DNA of 64,000 nt. Origin: Thiomicrospira sp. ALE5 (GTDB lineage: Bacteria; Pseudomonadota; Gammaproteobacteria; Thiomicrospirales; Thiomicrospiraceae). Made by a program: the position numbers and the translations under genes. Below the pieces are notes generated by a model that was given only the letters and a program-made list of their open reading frames with translations, was not told where the DNA came from and did not search any database. The stretch spans positions 310,001 through 374,000 of the forward strand of contig NZ_FOYY01000003.1 in the NCBI RefSeq assembly GCF_900112445.1, in the 5' to 3' direction. The stretch's first letter is position 1, and each line of letters opens with the position of its first letter. Below are positions 19,691 to 32,320 of this stretch, in pieces.

Positions 19691-20876
19691 TGATTAACCC
19701 ATCTTTTTTAAACATATCACGAATACCGCGGATGGCTTGACGGGTACGTAATTCATTTTCAATCAGACCAAAGCGGACATGGCCATCACCGTAATCACCA
19801 AAACCTATACCTGGTGCAACAGCAACCTTGGCATCAATCAATAGTTTTTTGGAAAATTCAATTGAACCCATGTCACGATAAGCTTCGGGAATAGGAGCCC
19901 AAACAAACATCGTTGCTTTTGGCGGTTCGACTGGCCAACCAATTGCATTGAGACCATTACACAATACATCACGGCGGATTCGATACATTTCACAAATCTC
20001 TTGCACACAGTCTTGTGGCCCTTCTAATGCAGCAATCGCCGCCACCTGAATAGGCGTAAAAGTGCCATAATCGAGATAGGACTTCATTCGCTTTAATGCA
20101 TGACATAAGGTTGGATTACCCACCATAAAACCAACACGCCAACCTGGCATGTTATAGCTTTTAGACAGGGTAAAAAACTCAACAGCAATATCCTTAGCAC
20201 CCTCTACCTGCATTATTGACGGAGCAACATAACCATCAAAAACAATATCAGCATAAGCCAAATCATGAATAACCCACATATTATGGGCTTTTGCAATCGC
20301 AATCACTCGCTCAAAGAACGCCAATTCGACCGTTTGCGTTGTTGGATTGCCTGGAAAGTTGAGAACTAACATTTTGGGTTTGGGCCAAGAATCCTTTATC
20401 GCTTTTTCAAGTTCTTCAAAAAAATCCACGTTAGGAGACATTTCAACATGGCGAATATCGGCGCCAGCGATGACAAAGCCATAAGGGTGAATCGGGTAAG
20501 CCGGGTTGGGTACTAAGACTGTGTCACCCTGATCAACGGTAGCCAAGGCGAGATGCGCTAAGCCTTCTTTTGAGCCAATCGTGACGACCGCTTCTTTATC
20601 GGCATCAATCTCAACATCGTATCGCGTTTTGTACCAGTTACAGATGGCTTTGCGCAACCGTGGAATCCCTTGTGATACCGAATATCGGTGCGTTCCTTCA
20701 CGCTGTACCACTTCAACCAACTTATCAACTATATGCTTTGGGGTATCTTGATCTGGATTTCCCATTCCAAAATCAATGATGTCCTCACCACGACGACGGG
20801 CTTCGGCTTTGAGCTCTCCAACGATGTTAAATACGTAGGGGGGAAGACGCTTAATTCTTTGAAATTCGCTAGTCAC
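19680..20876 (-). CDS. alaC: Alanine/valine-type aminotransferase AlaC
   Basis: Class I/II PLP aminotransferase making alanine from pyruvate and glutamate. The 398 residues show the AlaC-specific N-terminus ([13 protein letters not shown]), [18 protein letters not shown], and the PLP lysine in [15 protein letters not shown]. The GTG start is supported by AAAAGG eight bases upstream and by the family N-terminus. It is the first gene of alaC-hom-rpfE-like-thrC, a gene order I know from beta- and gammaproteobacteria, and has a good promoter in the gap upstream. No leader-peptide attenuator is visible in the roughly 60-base leader. Confidence 0.95.
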   Translation of the reverse strand: MTSEFQRIKRLPPYVFNIVGELKAEARRRGEDIIDFGMGNPDQDTPKHIVDKLVEVVQREGTHRYSVSQGIPRLRKAICNWYKTRYDVEIDADKEAVVTIGSKEGLAHLALATVDQGDTVLVPNPAYPIHPYGFVIAGADIRHVEMSPNVDFFEELEKAIKDSWPKPKMLVLNFPGNPTTQTVELAFFERVIAIAKAHNMWVIHDLAYADIVFDGYVAPSIMQVEGAKDIAVEFFTLSKSYNMPGWRVGFMVGNPTLCHALKRMKSYLDYGTFTPIQVAAIAALEGPQDCVQEICEMYRIRRDVLCNGLNAIGWPVEPPKATMFVWAPIPEAYRDMGSIEFSKKLLIDAKVAVAPGIGFGDYGDGHVRFGLIENELRTRQAIRGIRDMFKKDGLINGV

Positions 20877-20943
20877 GAAATGGCCTTTTAAGGTTAATGC
20901 GTTAAATATTTAAGAAGTTATTGAAAGTAAAAATAAACCCTAA

Positions 20944-20971
20944 ATGATACAGAATCTACAAAATTCGTCAA
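20944..20971 (-). promoter_or_regulatory. Sigma-70-type promoter of the alaC-hom-thrC operon
   Basis: On the minus strand TTGACG (20971-20966) and TATCAT (20949-20944) are 16 bases apart. The predicted start is near 20937, about 60 bases before the alaC GTG. Both hexamers are five-of-six matches to consensus. Confidence 0.7.
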
Positions 20972-21022
20972 TTAATTCAAGGTAAAATCAGCACAGTAAT
21001 TTTGGTATTATCGAGGCATAAA

Positions 21023-21409
21023 ATGAAATTTACCGAACACCTAAATCCCGGGGTTAATCTAATTCGTCGTTACGAGCCTGGTCGGGTTTATGTAAACGAT
21101 CAAGCAATTAAACAAAGTTGTATTGTTAGTCAGCATCATCTGCTCGCTGACTGGCCGGTTTTCGACATGCAGGATCTTAGCCAACAAAATTTAATGACCC
21201 TGAGTGACCTTAAACCAGAGGTGTTGATATTGGGCACAGGTGAAAGCCAGATTTTCCCACCTGCGTCAGTCATGCAATTTTTTATTCAACAAGGGATTAG
21301 CTTGGAAGTGATGACGAATGATGCCGCATGCCGAACCTACAATATCCTTACGACAGAAGATCGTGAAGTCGTTATTGCGCTTATAATGCAGCCGGCTAAC
21401 GCAAAATAA
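21023..21409 (+). CDS. Mth938-like domain (DUF498) protein
   Basis: A 128-residue protein of the Mth938/NDUFAF3-like family, function unsettled in bacteria. Typical features are the early G-Y/F-x-x-G segment (RRYEPGRVYVND), the central LKPEVLILGTGES, and the closing segment VMTNDAACRTYNILTTEDREVVIALI. No membrane segment. I chose the ATG at 21023 because GAGG lies ahead of it at proper distance; the frame extends 21 bases further upstream without a ribosome-binding site. It stands alone, facing nlpD with a 5-base gap between the two stop codons. Confidence 0.85.
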   Translation: MKFTEHLNPGVNLIRRYEPGRVYVNDQAIKQSCIVSQHHLLADWPVFDMQDLSQQNLMTLSDLKPEVLILGTGESQIFPPASVMQFFIQQGISLEVMTNDAACRTYNILTTEDREVVIALIMQPANAK

Positions 21410-21414
21410 TACCT

Positions 21415-22212
21415 TTATCGCCCACTGGTTGGGCGTAAAAAATCACTGACATTGACTTTTTGGTTATCTTTTCGTATTTCAAAATAAAGTTGCGGATGAG
21501 CGGCTGTACCAGACTGGCCTGATTCGGCAATTTTTTGACCCCTAATGACCTGTTGCCCTTCAGAGACGAGCAAATGACGATTATGCGCATAGATAGTCAT
21601 AAAGCCATTAGCGTGCCGAATCATCACCATTTGGCCAAATTGACTGATGCTCTCACCAGCAAACATGACTTCACCCGCCTCTACTGCAATCACATCAAGA
21701 CCGGGTGCTAATCGAATAATCAAACCTTCTCGCCCTACGCTGTCCTTTTGCCACCGATAATTATCATATCGAGGTGTCGGCCATAACCAGTTTAAACGCG
21801 ATGCTTGAGCCGTTTGAACTGATGTTGAATGACCAGAAGAGCTTGCAGTCGGTGTTGAAGCATCTGCCGCTAAACGTAAACGCTGCCCTGGAAAAATTAA
21901 ATAGGGCTCATTTAACCCATTCCATGCCACTAAGTCACTGAAAGGTACATTACAGGTTACCGCCACTTCACTCAGGGTATCGCCAGGTTGCACCTCATAC
22001 CCGTCCTTAACCGAGCAGCGCGAACGAAAACGCGCTAAAAACCCTCCCCCGGACGAAGAGGTTGTAGCTTGGCTAGCGGCTGAATCAGTCGCGTTTTTTT
22101 GCGCAGCAGCACGGCGGTCACTGTCATCCAAGTAAGCTCGCGGCGCTTGACCACACCCTACTAGCAGGCCTGCTAACAACAGTGTAGTCCATTTAAGGTG
22201 TTGCCAAGTCAT
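21415..22212 (-). CDS. nlpD: LysM/M23 lipoprotein, NlpD-type amidase activator
   Basis: Envelope lipoprotein expected to activate cell-wall amidases at the division site. It has a signal peptide with the lipobox LLVGC (Cys20), a linker rich in Ala and Ser, a LysM domain at about residues 73-112 (YEVQPGDTLSEVAVTC to FPGQRL), and a C-terminal LytM/M23 domain. The catalytic zinc ligands of active M23 enzymes look degenerate (GLIIRLAPGLDVIAVEAGEV, with no HxxxD), as expected for an activator. The ATG overlaps the yqaA stop by four bases. The usual downstream rpoS gene is missing here. A CAGGCCTG at 22165 encodes part of the lipoprotein signal. Confidence 0.92.
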   Translation of the reverse strand: MTWQHLKWTTLLLAGLLVGCGQAPRAYLDDSDRRAAAQKNATDSAASQATTSSSGGGFLARFRSRCSVKDGYEVQPGDTLSEVAVTCNVPFSDLVAWNGLNEPYLIFPGQRLRLAADASTPTASSSGHSTSVQTAQASRLNWLWPTPRYDNYRWQKDSVGREGLIIRLAPGLDVIAVEAGEVMFAGESISQFGQMVMIRHANGFMTIYAHNRHLLVSEGQQVIRGQKIAESGQSGTAAHPQLYFEIRKDNQKVNVSDFLRPTSGR

Positions 22213-22787
22213 AAAAGCCTATACCCAATAAATCCAAACACTAATATTACAAACGCCCAACCTAACCACTCTATCCATTTACGAATATAGGGTTCCATTC
22301 TGACGCCGCCCCACTTCATTAAGCTGGCAACAAGAAAAAAACGTGCGCCTCTACCCAAAATAGAAGCCAATATAAAGGGCAATAACGCCATGCTTGTTGC
22401 ACCTGCCGTGATGGTAAACATTTTGTAAGGTAAAGGACTAAATCCAGCTACTAAAATAATCCAGATACCATATTCTGCAAAAAGCTCAACCATGACATCA
22501 TAGTAGTGTGCGTAACCTACCCGCTCTATGATGGGCCAAACCCACTCCAATAACCACATACCAATAAAATAGCCCAGTACACCGCCAAGCACAGAGAAAA
22601 ACGTGGTAAGCCAAGCAAAATACATTGCTTTTTCAGGCCGAGCCAAGCTCATTGGCATGAGCATCACATCTGGTGGTATAGGAAAAAAGGACGATTCCGC
22701 AAAACTCATCCCAGCTAAATAGCGCGGAGCATGACGATGACGCGACCAGCTCAAAACCCAATCATATAAAGGGCCAAATAATTTCAT
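22209..22787 (-). CDS. yqaA: YqaA/DedA-family membrane protein
   Basis: A 192-residue integral inner-membrane protein of the SNARE-associated/DedA superfamily. It has the YqaA-type N-terminus with AGMSFAESSFFPIPPDVML, four or so hydrophobic helices, and the conserved VAGFSPLPYKMFTITAG followed by GRGARFF. Family members are linked to lipid or small-molecule transport, but the substrate is unknown. It is inserted between pcm and nlpD, overlapping both by four bases (ATGA), so all are translationally coupled. In many gammaproteobacteria (for example Pseudomonas relatives) an equivalent gene is found near pcm. Confidence 0.9.
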   Translation of the reverse strand: MKLFGPLYDWVLSWSRHRHAPRYLAGMSFAESSFFPIPPDVMLMPMSLARPEKAMYFAWLTTFFSVLGGVLGYFIGMWLLEWVWPIIERVGYAHYYDVMVELFAEYGIWIILVAGFSPLPYKMFTITAGATSMALLPFILASILGRGARFFLVASLMKWGGVRMEPYIRKWIEWLGWAFVILVFGFIGYRLL

Positions 22788-23497
22788 TCATGTAATCCTG
22801 ATAGTAATGGAACAAACTGCGCCTCACCCAAATCAACTTGAGTAATCCGCCCATACTGATCTTTTTCAATACCGATTAGGCGTTGTGTGCTAGTACCCAC
22901 TGGGAGAACTAAACGACCACCATTAGCCAATTGTGCGATTAATGACTCAGGCACTTTGGCTGCGGCTGCCGCACATAAAATAGCAGGATAAGGACTGAAC
23001 AAGTGCCAACCTAACTCACCATCAGCAACAGCATAGGTGACCAGCTGCTTATCTAAACTGGCTAAACGCCGCTTAGCCAAATTCTGCAAAGGTTCAATAC
23101 GCTCAACAGAGTAAATTCTACCGCTAAACCAAGCTAATATAGCCGTTTGATAGCCAGAGCCAGTCCCTATCTCTAAAATTTTTTGGTTAACTAAAAAGTG
23201 ATCACGATTTAGCCACGACGTCATTATGGCAACGGTACGTGGGTTAGATAAAGTTTGACCATAACCAATCGGCAAAGAGCAATCTTCATAAACACGTTGT
23301 GCCAAAGCTTCGTCAACAAATAAATGTCGCGGAGTATGCCGTATCGCACGCAATACATCCGCATCCAGTGACAAATGCGATTGCTGCTCCAGGCGCAACA
23401 CCATTTGATCTCTGCGACGCTGCGATGTTAGACCAACGCCTTGTAGCTGTTGATAGGCAGGGTTTGGATAGGCAAGCGCTTCATTTAACACCGTCAT
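22784..23497 (-). CDS. pcm: Protein-L-isoaspartate O-methyltransferase
   Basis: Repairs isoaspartyl residues in aged proteins by SAM-dependent methylation. The 237 residues show the PCMT signature: HTPRHLFVDEALAQRVYEDCSLPIGYGQTLSNP, then SAM motif I (LEIGTGSGYQTAIL) and the closing RLVLPVGT. It follows surE by 22 bases and overlaps yqaA by four, giving the surE-pcm-yqaA-nlpD operon. The N-terminus carries about 20 residues more than E. coli Pcm. Assignment is secure. Confidence 0.96.
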   Translation of the reverse strand: MTVLNEALAYPNPAYQQLQGVGLTSQRRRDQMVLRLEQQSHLSLDADVLRAIRHTPRHLFVDEALAQRVYEDCSLPIGYGQTLSNPRTVAIMTSWLNRDHFLVNQKILEIGTGSGYQTAILAWFSGRIYSVERIEPLQNLAKRRLASLDKQLVTYAVADGELGWHLFSPYPAILCAAAAAKVPESLIAQLANGGRLVLPVGTSTQRLIGIEKDQYGRITQVDLGEAQFVPLLSGLHE

Positions 23498-23519
23498 TAC
23501 AGCAGGCTCATACCATCAA

Positions 23520-24266
23520 TCATGTATTTAACCAGTCAGCTAAAGGTTCTAGCATGCGATAGTGTGTTAAATCAATTTGCAATGGCGTCACAGACACAAA
23601 TCCCCGTTCAATCGCATAGAAATCTGTACCTTGACCTGCGTCAGCGGCTTGTCCAGCAGGGCCAATCCAGTGAATCAACTTACCACGTGGATCGCGCGAT
23701 GATACCACCGGTTCTGATGCATGGCGTTTGCCTAATCGAGTAATTTGAATGCCACGAATCTGCTTGAACGGAATGTCTGGTACATTAACATTTAATACCG
23801 TATTGCGATCCAACTTCAAGCCAGGTAATTTATTGAGTAATACCCCCACCACTTGAGCCGCTGCATCATAGTGTTGATGGCCACATAAAGAGACAGCCAT
23901 GGCGGGTAACCCTAAAAAGCGTCCTTCTGTAGCGGCTGCAACGGTGCCAGAGTAAAGCACATCATCACCCATATTCGCACCTTCATTAATCCCTGATATC
24001 ACCATGTCAGCTTGATAATCAAGTGCGCCATTAATACCCAAATGAACACAATCTGTTGGCGTACCATCTACACTCAGAATATTTGGCGCGTAATCATGGA
24101 TTCGCAATGGATGAGTAAGGGTTAATGAATTACTAGCAGCACTGCGATTGCGATCAGGTGCAATCATCACGCAATCACGTACACGCACATGGTTGTTTAA
24201 AAATTCAAATAATGTTTGAATACCGGGAGCTAAATAGCCATCATCATTTGACAGTAAAATACGCAT
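23520..24266 (-). CDS. surE: 5'/3'-nucleotidase SurE
   Basis: Metal-dependent survival nucleotidase acting on nucleoside monophosphates. The 248 residues carry the N-terminal metal site LLSNDDGYLAPGI, the RSAASNSLT loop, VDGTPTDCVHLG, and the SGINEGANMGDDVLYSGTVAAA motif, all diagnostic. It is the first gene of the surE-pcm-yqaA-nlpD block. truD, often upstream of surE, is absent: the gene upstream is the divergent smr gene, separated by 52 bases that must hold both promoters. Confidence 0.97.
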   Translation of the reverse strand: MRILLSNDDGYLAPGIQTLFEFLNNHVRVRDCVMIAPDRNRSAASNSLTLTHPLRIHDYAPNILSVDGTPTDCVHLGINGALDYQADMVISGINEGANMGDDVLYSGTVAAATEGRFLGLPAMAVSLCGHQHYDAAAQVVGVLLNKLPGLKLDRNTVLNVNVPDIPFKQIRGIQITRLGKRHASEPVVSSRDPRGKLIHWIGPAGQAADAGQGTDFYAIERGFVSVTPLQIDLTHYRMLEPLADWLNT

Positions 24267-24318
24267 ACCTATTGTCCTTACCTACTGGGGCAAAATTTTA
24301 AGATGTGAGAATTATAAA

Positions 24319-24882
24319 GTGTCTGAGCTATCTAAAGAAGATAAATTACTGCTAGAACAAGCTTTTGCCGATGTAGAGCCTCTTAAACCAAAGCTTCCGA
24401 AGTACAACAATGCCCGGCAAACTGCGCCTAAAAATATGAAAAAACCTACTAGGCACCTACAAGGTAACGATCATGCGATAGAACCATTAACTGACACTGA
24501 TGGCTACAAGGTCAACATGCTGCCTTCAGGCTTTGTGAGCTGGTTTCACCCCAGTTTGCGCTCGCAGGATATAAAAAAATTGCGACAAGGAAATTATCCA
24601 TGCCAGGGTGAACTTGATTTGCATGGGTTTACTCAAGAACAAGCTGTACCTAAGTTATTAGATTTTTTGAACACTAAAAAACAATCAGGTGTTCGCAGTA
24701 TTCGGATCGTGCATGGCAAAGGCTACAATTCAATTGCGGGCCCTATTATCAAAGAGTGTGTACTCAATATTTTAGCTCGCTACCCTGATCTACTAGGGTT
24801 TTGTTCAGCACAACCTAAACATGGTGGCACAGGTGCCGTGTATGTTCTATTTAAAAAACAATTGACGACATTTAACGACTAG
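24319..24882 (+). CDS. Smr-domain endonuclease, SmrB-like
   Basis: A 187-residue protein with a C-terminal Smr domain: ELDLHGFTQEQAV near residue 98, IVHGKG, and the closing GGTGAVYVLFKK. In E. coli the related SmrB cleaves mRNA at collided ribosomes, which is the best guess for its role. The N-terminal third is charged and Pro-rich, as in the family. The start is GTG with no obvious ribosome-binding site. Its stop codon interlocks with that of ftsB: the four bases CTAG at 24879-24882 hold both stops. Confidence 0.88.
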   Translation: MSELSKEDKLLLEQAFADVEPLKPKLPKYNNARQTAPKNMKKPTRHLQGNDHAIEPLTDTDGYKVNMLPSGFVSWFHPSLRSQDIKKLRQGNYPCQGELDLHGFTQEQAVPKLLDFLNTKKQSGVRSIRIVHGKGYNSIAGPIIKECVLNILARYPDLLGFCSAQPKHGGTGAVYVLFKKQLTTFND

Positions 24883-25247
24883 TTATCAAGACGATTAAAC
24901 GGCAGTGGCGATTCGATAGGTTGCTCAGATACATCAACCGACTGATCCATTGTACTGCTAGGGTCAGGACGCTCAATAAGAAACTGAACAAACACCTCAC
25001 CTTCTTGGATCATACCTAGTCGATAGCGTGCCACGGTTTCGATCGCATGATGACCCGAGTGCAAACTATCAATATGTTCTTGCAAAACTGCATTCTCGGC
25101 TTCTTGCATCGCCACTTCACGCTCAACTTCAGCTAGGCGAGCTTCTAAGTAGAGTCGCTCACCCCAACCACCTTGTGAAGACAGCAAACTAAACATCACC
25201 CCAAAGAGCGCGACAATAAGTGCAAAATTAAGCCATGCGCGCTTCAT
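24879..25247 (-). CDS. ftsB: Cell division protein FtsB
   Basis: Bitopic septum protein forming the FtsQLB complex that activates septal peptidoglycan synthesis. The 122 residues contain an N-terminal membrane helix (about residues 5-23), a coiled coil (RLYLEARLAEVEREVAMQEAEN), and the conserved ETVARYRLGMIQEGEVFVQF. A tail of about 30 residues beyond this is longer than in E. coli. It follows eno by 15 bases, the classic eno-ftsB arrangement. Confidence 0.95.
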   Translation of the reverse strand: MKRAWLNFALIVALFGVMFSLLSSQGGWGERLYLEARLAEVEREVAMQEAENAVLQEHIDSLHSGHHAIETVARYRLGMIQEGEVFVQFLIERPDPSSTMDQSVDVSEQPIESPLPFNRLDN

Positions 25248-25262
25248 AGGGTATTGGTAACC

Positions 25263-26552
<1,290 letters not shown>

Positions 26553-26619
26553 TTAACCTTTTGAGTAGTAAAAATTAATAAAATAAATCGAATTCTAATC
26601 AGGCTTTGTGACAGGAAAG

Positions 26620-27456
26620 TTAAAGTAACTCGTTTTCAACAAAACCATGCTGTTTAACAACCTGGTCGAGCGCTTTAAGCACCTCAAGAACAGGTTTTAA
26701 ATTAGCCAGTGGCCACATATTAGGGCCGTCACTTTTGGCGTTCGCCGGATCTGGGTGAGTTTCCATAAATAAACCGGAAATACCCGCCGCAACCGCTGAA
26801 CGCGCTAACACTGGTACAAACTCTCGTTGACCGCCCGATGTACTGCCCTGTCCACCAGGCTGCTGCACGGAATGAGTGGCATCAAACACGACCGGACACC
26901 CGGTACGGCGCATTGAGGCCAAACCGCGCATATCAGAAATGAGCGTGTTATAACCAAACGACGTACCACGATCACAAACCATGATTTGCTCATTGCCTAC
27001 CTCGCGCGCTTTCGCGACCACTTGATCCATATCCCAAGGTGCTTGAAATTGGCCTTTTTTAATATTGACCGGTAAGCCTTGGCGACAGACATTTTGAATA
27101 AAGTTAGTTTGACGAACTAAAAACGCGGGCGTTTGCATAACGTCAACCACTGATGCCACTTCGGCCAACGGCGTATCTTCATGAACATCAGTTAGGACCG
27201 GCACACCGATTTCATCTTTAACTTTTTGTAAAATACGCAAACCCTCATCAATCCCTAAACCACGAAAACTCGCTGTTGAAGAACGATTAGCCTTGTCATA
27301 CGAAGACTTAAAAATAAAGGGAATGCCTAATTGTGACGTCAATTCTTTTAACTTGCCTGCTGTATCAATGGCAAGCTGTTCTGACTCAATGACACAGGGA
27401 CCCGCAATCAGAAAAAAAGGTTGATCAATACCTACATTAAAGCCGCAAAGTTGCAT
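26620..27456 (-). CDS. kdsA: 3-deoxy-8-phosphooctulonate synthase KdsA
   Basis: Condenses PEP with arabinose 5-phosphate to KDO 8-phosphate for the lipopolysaccharide core. The 278 residues contain [57 protein letters not shown], and the C-terminal [16 protein letters not shown]. The second-position asparagine-containing KANRSS with no obvious metal cysteine at the N-terminus suggests the metal-independent class. It starts two bases after the pyrG stop, so the genes are tightly coupled. Confidence 0.97.
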   Translation of the reverse strand: MQLCGFNVGIDQPFFLIAGPCVIESEQLAIDTAGKLKELTSQLGIPFIFKSSYDKANRSSTASFRGLGIDEGLRILQKVKDEIGVPVLTDVHEDTPLAEVASVVDVMQTPAFLVRQTNFIQNVCRQGLPVNIKKGQFQAPWDMDQVVAKAREVGNEQIMVCDRGTSFGYNTLISDMRGLASMRRTGCPVVFDATHSVQQPGGQGSTSGGQREFVPVLARSAVAAGISGLFMETHPDPANAKSDGPNMWPLANLKPVLEVLKALDQVVKQHGFVENELL

Positions 27457-27458
27457 AC

Positions 27459-29129
<1,671 letters not shown>

Positions 29130-29215
29130 CTATTAGATTAGTGCAGTAAAAAGTGCAAAAACTTTATAGCTTAGAATGGAATGGCATTTTAGCTCAAAAA
29201 GGGCTGAGCTTCAAT

Positions 29216-30463
29216 TTAATTCACGCCCAGCAAGGAACAGCCCTGCTGACTTTGCAATACTGGCCACCCATCACGCAACCAAGGTGGCACGCTATGGCGT
29301 TGAAACCATTTTTTTAAACGCTCACCGCCAAAAACATCATCAATATGACGATTTCTTAACCTTACCGGGAAGATGTCCTGGTCACAAGCCAATGTAAGAG
29401 GAATGGGCCAATGAACATTACACCAGGCTTGAAGTGCTGCTAGATCAGTAAACGTCACATCAAAACGTGGCGCTACGGCTGGATAGTATATTTTATGTCT
29501 ATAACGCTGCATTGGCTGACCCGCTATCTGAATCTGCGGATGCCGCTGCATAGAAGCCGAACGTGCTTGCGTCAACAACCATTGCCAATGTGGTTGACGC
29601 AAACGTAAACCGTGGTATTCGTCAAACCACCGTGCGATAAGTGCTTGCTGACGCGGCCAACTCATATCGCTTAAAAACCCCCAGTCAAAACATTTTGGCT
29701 CGGGCGCCCAAGCCTGCCAATCCTGCTGCTGATATTCAACCAACAGAGCCTGTGTTTGTTGCAACCAACCTGCTGACTTTGCGATATTTTGAATGGGCTT
29801 ATCGTAACGTTCAGCCAACACGGGCCAAAGTCGCTGGCGCAAATAAACTCGTTCAAAATGCGTATCCATGTTCATAGGATCTTCAACCCAGCTCAACTGA
29901 AACGCTTTAGCATAATCCAATAAATTCTGCCGGCCTATGCCTAACAAAGGTCGTCCTAGCCACTGTTTTTCTCCACCATAAACTAGAGGTTGCAGCATTT
30001 GCATAGCGGTTAACCCTTGAAGCCCAGCCCCCTGCATAAGCTTAGCTACAAATGTCTCAGCCTGGTCTTGTTGATGATGCGCTGTCAACAAACAAACTGA
30101 TTCTGGTATGCAAGCCGCCATAGTCTTATAACGTGCTTCTCTTGCATGTGCTTCAAGATTACGACCCGGTGTTAGATTAAGCTGAATTGACTGATGAGCA
30201 ATCCCCCATCTTTGCGCCAATTGTTCGCAATGTTGTTGCCACTCCAAAGCAAGCGGACTTAAGCCATGATTGACATGAATACTTGATAGCTTGATTGGCA
30301 GTGACTTAGACTGGGTAAACTGCTGGAGTGCATGCAATAATACGGTAGAATCTAAGCCACCACTCCATGCCACCACCACTGGCGGCATGGGATCGGAGAT
30401 AAGACGAAATTGATGAATAAACTGCTCAAACGCCTGATTAAGGTCAGAGCTCAACGTTACCAT
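29216..30463 (-). CDS. tilS: tRNA(Ile)-lysidine synthase TilS
   Basis: Modifies C34 of the AUA-reading tRNA-Ile to lysidine, changing both its codon and amino-acid identity. The N-terminal PP-loop [15 protein letters not shown] and the following [12 protein letters not shown] and [13 protein letters not shown] are diagnostic; the C-terminal TilS domains follow ([25 protein letters not shown]). 415 residues. It overlaps accA by 20 bases, a standard accA-tilS arrangement. A weak inverted repeat lies just past its end (29191-29210), without a T tract. Confidence 0.96.
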   Translation of the reverse strand: MVTLSSDLNQAFEQFIHQFRLISDPMPPVVVAWSGGLDSTVLLHALQQFTQSKSLPIKLSSIHVNHGLSPLALEWQQHCEQLAQRWGIAHQSIQLNLTPGRNLEAHAREARYKTMAACIPESVCLLTAHHQQDQAETFVAKLMQGAGLQGLTAMQMLQPLVYGGEKQWLGRPLLGIGRQNLLDYAKAFQLSWVEDPMNMDTHFERVYLRQRLWPVLAERYDKPIQNIAKSAGWLQQTQALLVEYQQQDWQAWAPEPKCFDWGFLSDMSWPRQQALIARWFDEYHGLRLRQPHWQWLLTQARSASMQRHPQIQIAGQPMQRYRHKIYYPAVAPRFDVTFTDLAALQAWCNVHWPIPLTLACDQDIFPVRLRNRHIDDVFGGERLKKWFQRHSVPPWLRDGWPVLQSQQGCSLLGVN

Positions 30464-31400
30464 AACTCATGTAACGCTGGTAGCGTTCAGCTAAAAGACT
30501 ATCAATCGGCATCGATTTTAATCGTGCCAATTCATCGAGCAGTTGTTGCTTAAGATTATCAGCTGCTTGCTTTGGCGAACGATGCGCACCGCCCAAAGGC
30601 TCTGGCACAATCGCATCTACCAATCCAAGTGATTTTAAGCGTTGTGCTGTTACCCCTAATGCCGCTGCTGCATCAGAAGCATGCGCGGCGCTTTTCCATA
30701 GGATAGACGCACAGCCTTCTGGCGATATAACCGAATAAGTACTGTATTGCATCATAATGGTTTTATCACCCACACCTATGGCCAATGCACCCCCAGAACC
30801 ACCCTCACCAATCACAGTACAAATTATTGGAACCTTTAACTCGGCCATTTCAATTAAATTTCGTGCTATTGCCTCACTCTGGCCTCGTTCTTCTGCGTCA
30901 ATACCGGGATATGCACCAGGTGTATCAATAAAGGTTAAGATTGGCATATTAAAACGTTCAGCCATTTTCATTAATCGCAAAGCTTTTCGGTAACCCTCCG
31001 GGCGTGGCATACCGAAATTACGACGAATTTTTTCTTTGGTATCACGGCCTTTTTGCTGACCAATGACCATCACTGGTTGACCCTCAAGACGTGCCAAGCC
31101 ACCCACAATGGCCTTATCATCAGCAAAGGCACGGTCACCATGAAGTTCCTCGAAATCACCAAACATATTAGCTATGTAATCGAATGTGTAAGGTCGCTGT
31201 GGATGACGTGCGAGCTGCGAGATCTGCCAATCGGATAGACTTTTGAAAATAGATTCTGTTAACGCCTGGCTTTTTGCTTCCAAGGACTTAATTTCTTGCA
31301 GCAAATCAAAATCCTGATTGCCCTCAAGGTGACGTAATTCATCAATTTTGGCCTCAAGCTCGGCAATTGGTTGCTCAAAATCTAAAAATTCAAACTTCAT
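30444..31400 (-). CDS. accA: Acetyl-CoA carboxylase carboxyltransferase alpha subunit
   Basis: Transfers the carboxyl group from biotin to acetyl-CoA, the first committed step of fatty-acid synthesis, in complex with AccD. The 318 residues contain [15 protein letters not shown] at the start, [59 protein letters not shown] and [15 protein letters not shown], matching AccA throughout. Divergent from the DUF481 gene across a 118-base gap. First gene of accA-tilS. Confidence 0.98.
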   Translation of the reverse strand: MKFEFLDFEQPIAELEAKIDELRHLEGNQDFDLLQEIKSLEAKSQALTESIFKSLSDWQISQLARHPQRPYTFDYIANMFGDFEELHGDRAFADDKAIVGGLARLEGQPVMVIGQQKGRDTKEKIRRNFGMPRPEGYRKALRLMKMAERFNMPILTFIDTPGAYPGIDAEERGQSEAIARNLIEMAELKVPIICTVIGEGGSGGALAIGVGDKTIMMQYSTYSVISPEGCASILWKSAAHASDAAAALGVTAQRLKSLGLVDAIVPEPLGGAHRSPKQAADNLKQQLLDELARLKSMPIDSLLAERYQRYMSYGNVEL

Positions 31401-31451
31401 GGATCCATCCCATTGGTAATAATGTGCCTATAATATCAAATTTTTGTAAAT

Positions 31452-31479
31452 TTGACCTCCTTGTTCAGCTTGATATACT
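31452..31479 (+). promoter_or_regulatory. Strong sigma-70-type promoter of the DUF481 gene
   Basis: TTGACC (31452-31457) and TATACT (31474-31479) are 16 bases apart. The leader to the ATG at 31519 would be about 33 bases and ends with TAGGA as ribosome-binding site. This is one of the best-looking promoters in the window. Confidence 0.75.
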
Positions 31480-31518
31480 GCTTATCGTTTTTATTTAAAC
31501 TTATCACTAGGATTAACT

Positions 31519-32253
31519 ATGTTGAAAACCCCTTCAAAAACACTCTTAGCTGGCCTAGTTAGTGCTGGTTTAATGACACCCTTGTTAGCACAAGCTCAAA
31601 CTCCCGCTCTAGGATGGAACGGTACGGGTGAAGCAGGCTTTAATAGTCGCACGGGTAATAATGTTAGCGAAAGTTTAAATGCTAGACTTCGCGTTAATTA
31701 CATTCAGGAAGTTATTGAATATAAAAGCTTATTTGAGATTCAGTATCGCTCAGAAAACAATGACACTACCTCAGAGCGTTATGTCATTGACCTTCAAGCC
31801 GATCGATATCTAAACGCGACACGCGATTTTTATGCCTTTGTAAACACGCGTGGAGAGCGCGATAAGTTTGCCGACCTTGATTCGGATTTAAGTATAGCAG
31901 TGGGTTTAGGTCGCGTACTTTATCGAACGGATGCAAGCTTATTAAAAGGTGAAGCCGGTATAGGTTATCAAACAGTAAAATTTATTGAAAAAGATGATGA
32001 CTTCGATCAAGCAACAGGACGTCTAAAACTCGACTTTGACCACCAATTTAATGAGACCTATAGCTTTGTACAAGACCTGCTTTATTTTGCTGGGCCCGAA
32101 CAATATAAAGTTGAAACCAACACCGGCTTACGCGCGGCTCTCAATAGCAAATTCTCAGTCAGTGCTAGCTACAAATATCGTTACAACTCGAATCCAGGTG
32201 ATGCGAAAAAGACGGATGGCGAAACCAATCTGTCGCTCATTTATCGTTTTTAA
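31519..32253 (+). CDS. DUF481/YdiY-family outer-membrane beta-barrel protein
   Basis: A 244-residue exported protein. An N-terminal signal peptide (cleavage likely after LLAQAQ, about residue 25) is followed by amphipathic strands typical of the DUF481 family, with alternating patterns such as GWNGTGEAGFNSRTGNNVSE, and the protein ends in Phe (LSLIYRF), the usual outer-membrane barrel signature. Relatives are described as salt-induced outer-membrane proteins; the function is not known. It is a single-gene unit with its own promoter and a bidirectional terminator. Confidence 0.88.
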   Translation: MLKTPSKTLLAGLVSAGLMTPLLAQAQTPALGWNGTGEAGFNSRTGNNVSESLNARLRVNYIQEVIEYKSLFEIQYRSENNDTTSERYVIDLQADRYLNATRDFYAFVNTRGERDKFADLDSDLSIAVGLGRVLYRTDASLLKGEAGIGYQTVKFIEKDDDFDQATGRLKLDFDHQFNETYSFVQDLLYFAGPEQYKVETNTGLRAALNSKFSVSASYKYRYNSNPGDAKKTDGETNLSLIYRF

Positions 32254-32271
32254 TGCCTTACTTCTAAGGAT

Positions 32272-32294
32272 AAAAAGCCTTTGCTAGGCTTTTT
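32272..32294. terminator. Bidirectional rho-independent terminator between DUF481 gene and ycaO
   Basis: AAAAAGCCT (32272-32280) pairs with AGGCTTTTT (32286-32294) around a 5-base loop. A/T runs on both sides let it work for the plus-strand DUF481 gene and the minus-strand ycaO gene. Confidence 0.88.
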
Positions 32295-32320
32295 ATCTAC
32301 ATACAACCCTCAATTAACCC

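Noticed and set aside
29191..29210. Inverted repeat AGCTCA/TGAGCT after tilS as a terminator
   Set aside because: Six-base stem, long loop and no T tract; too weak to call.
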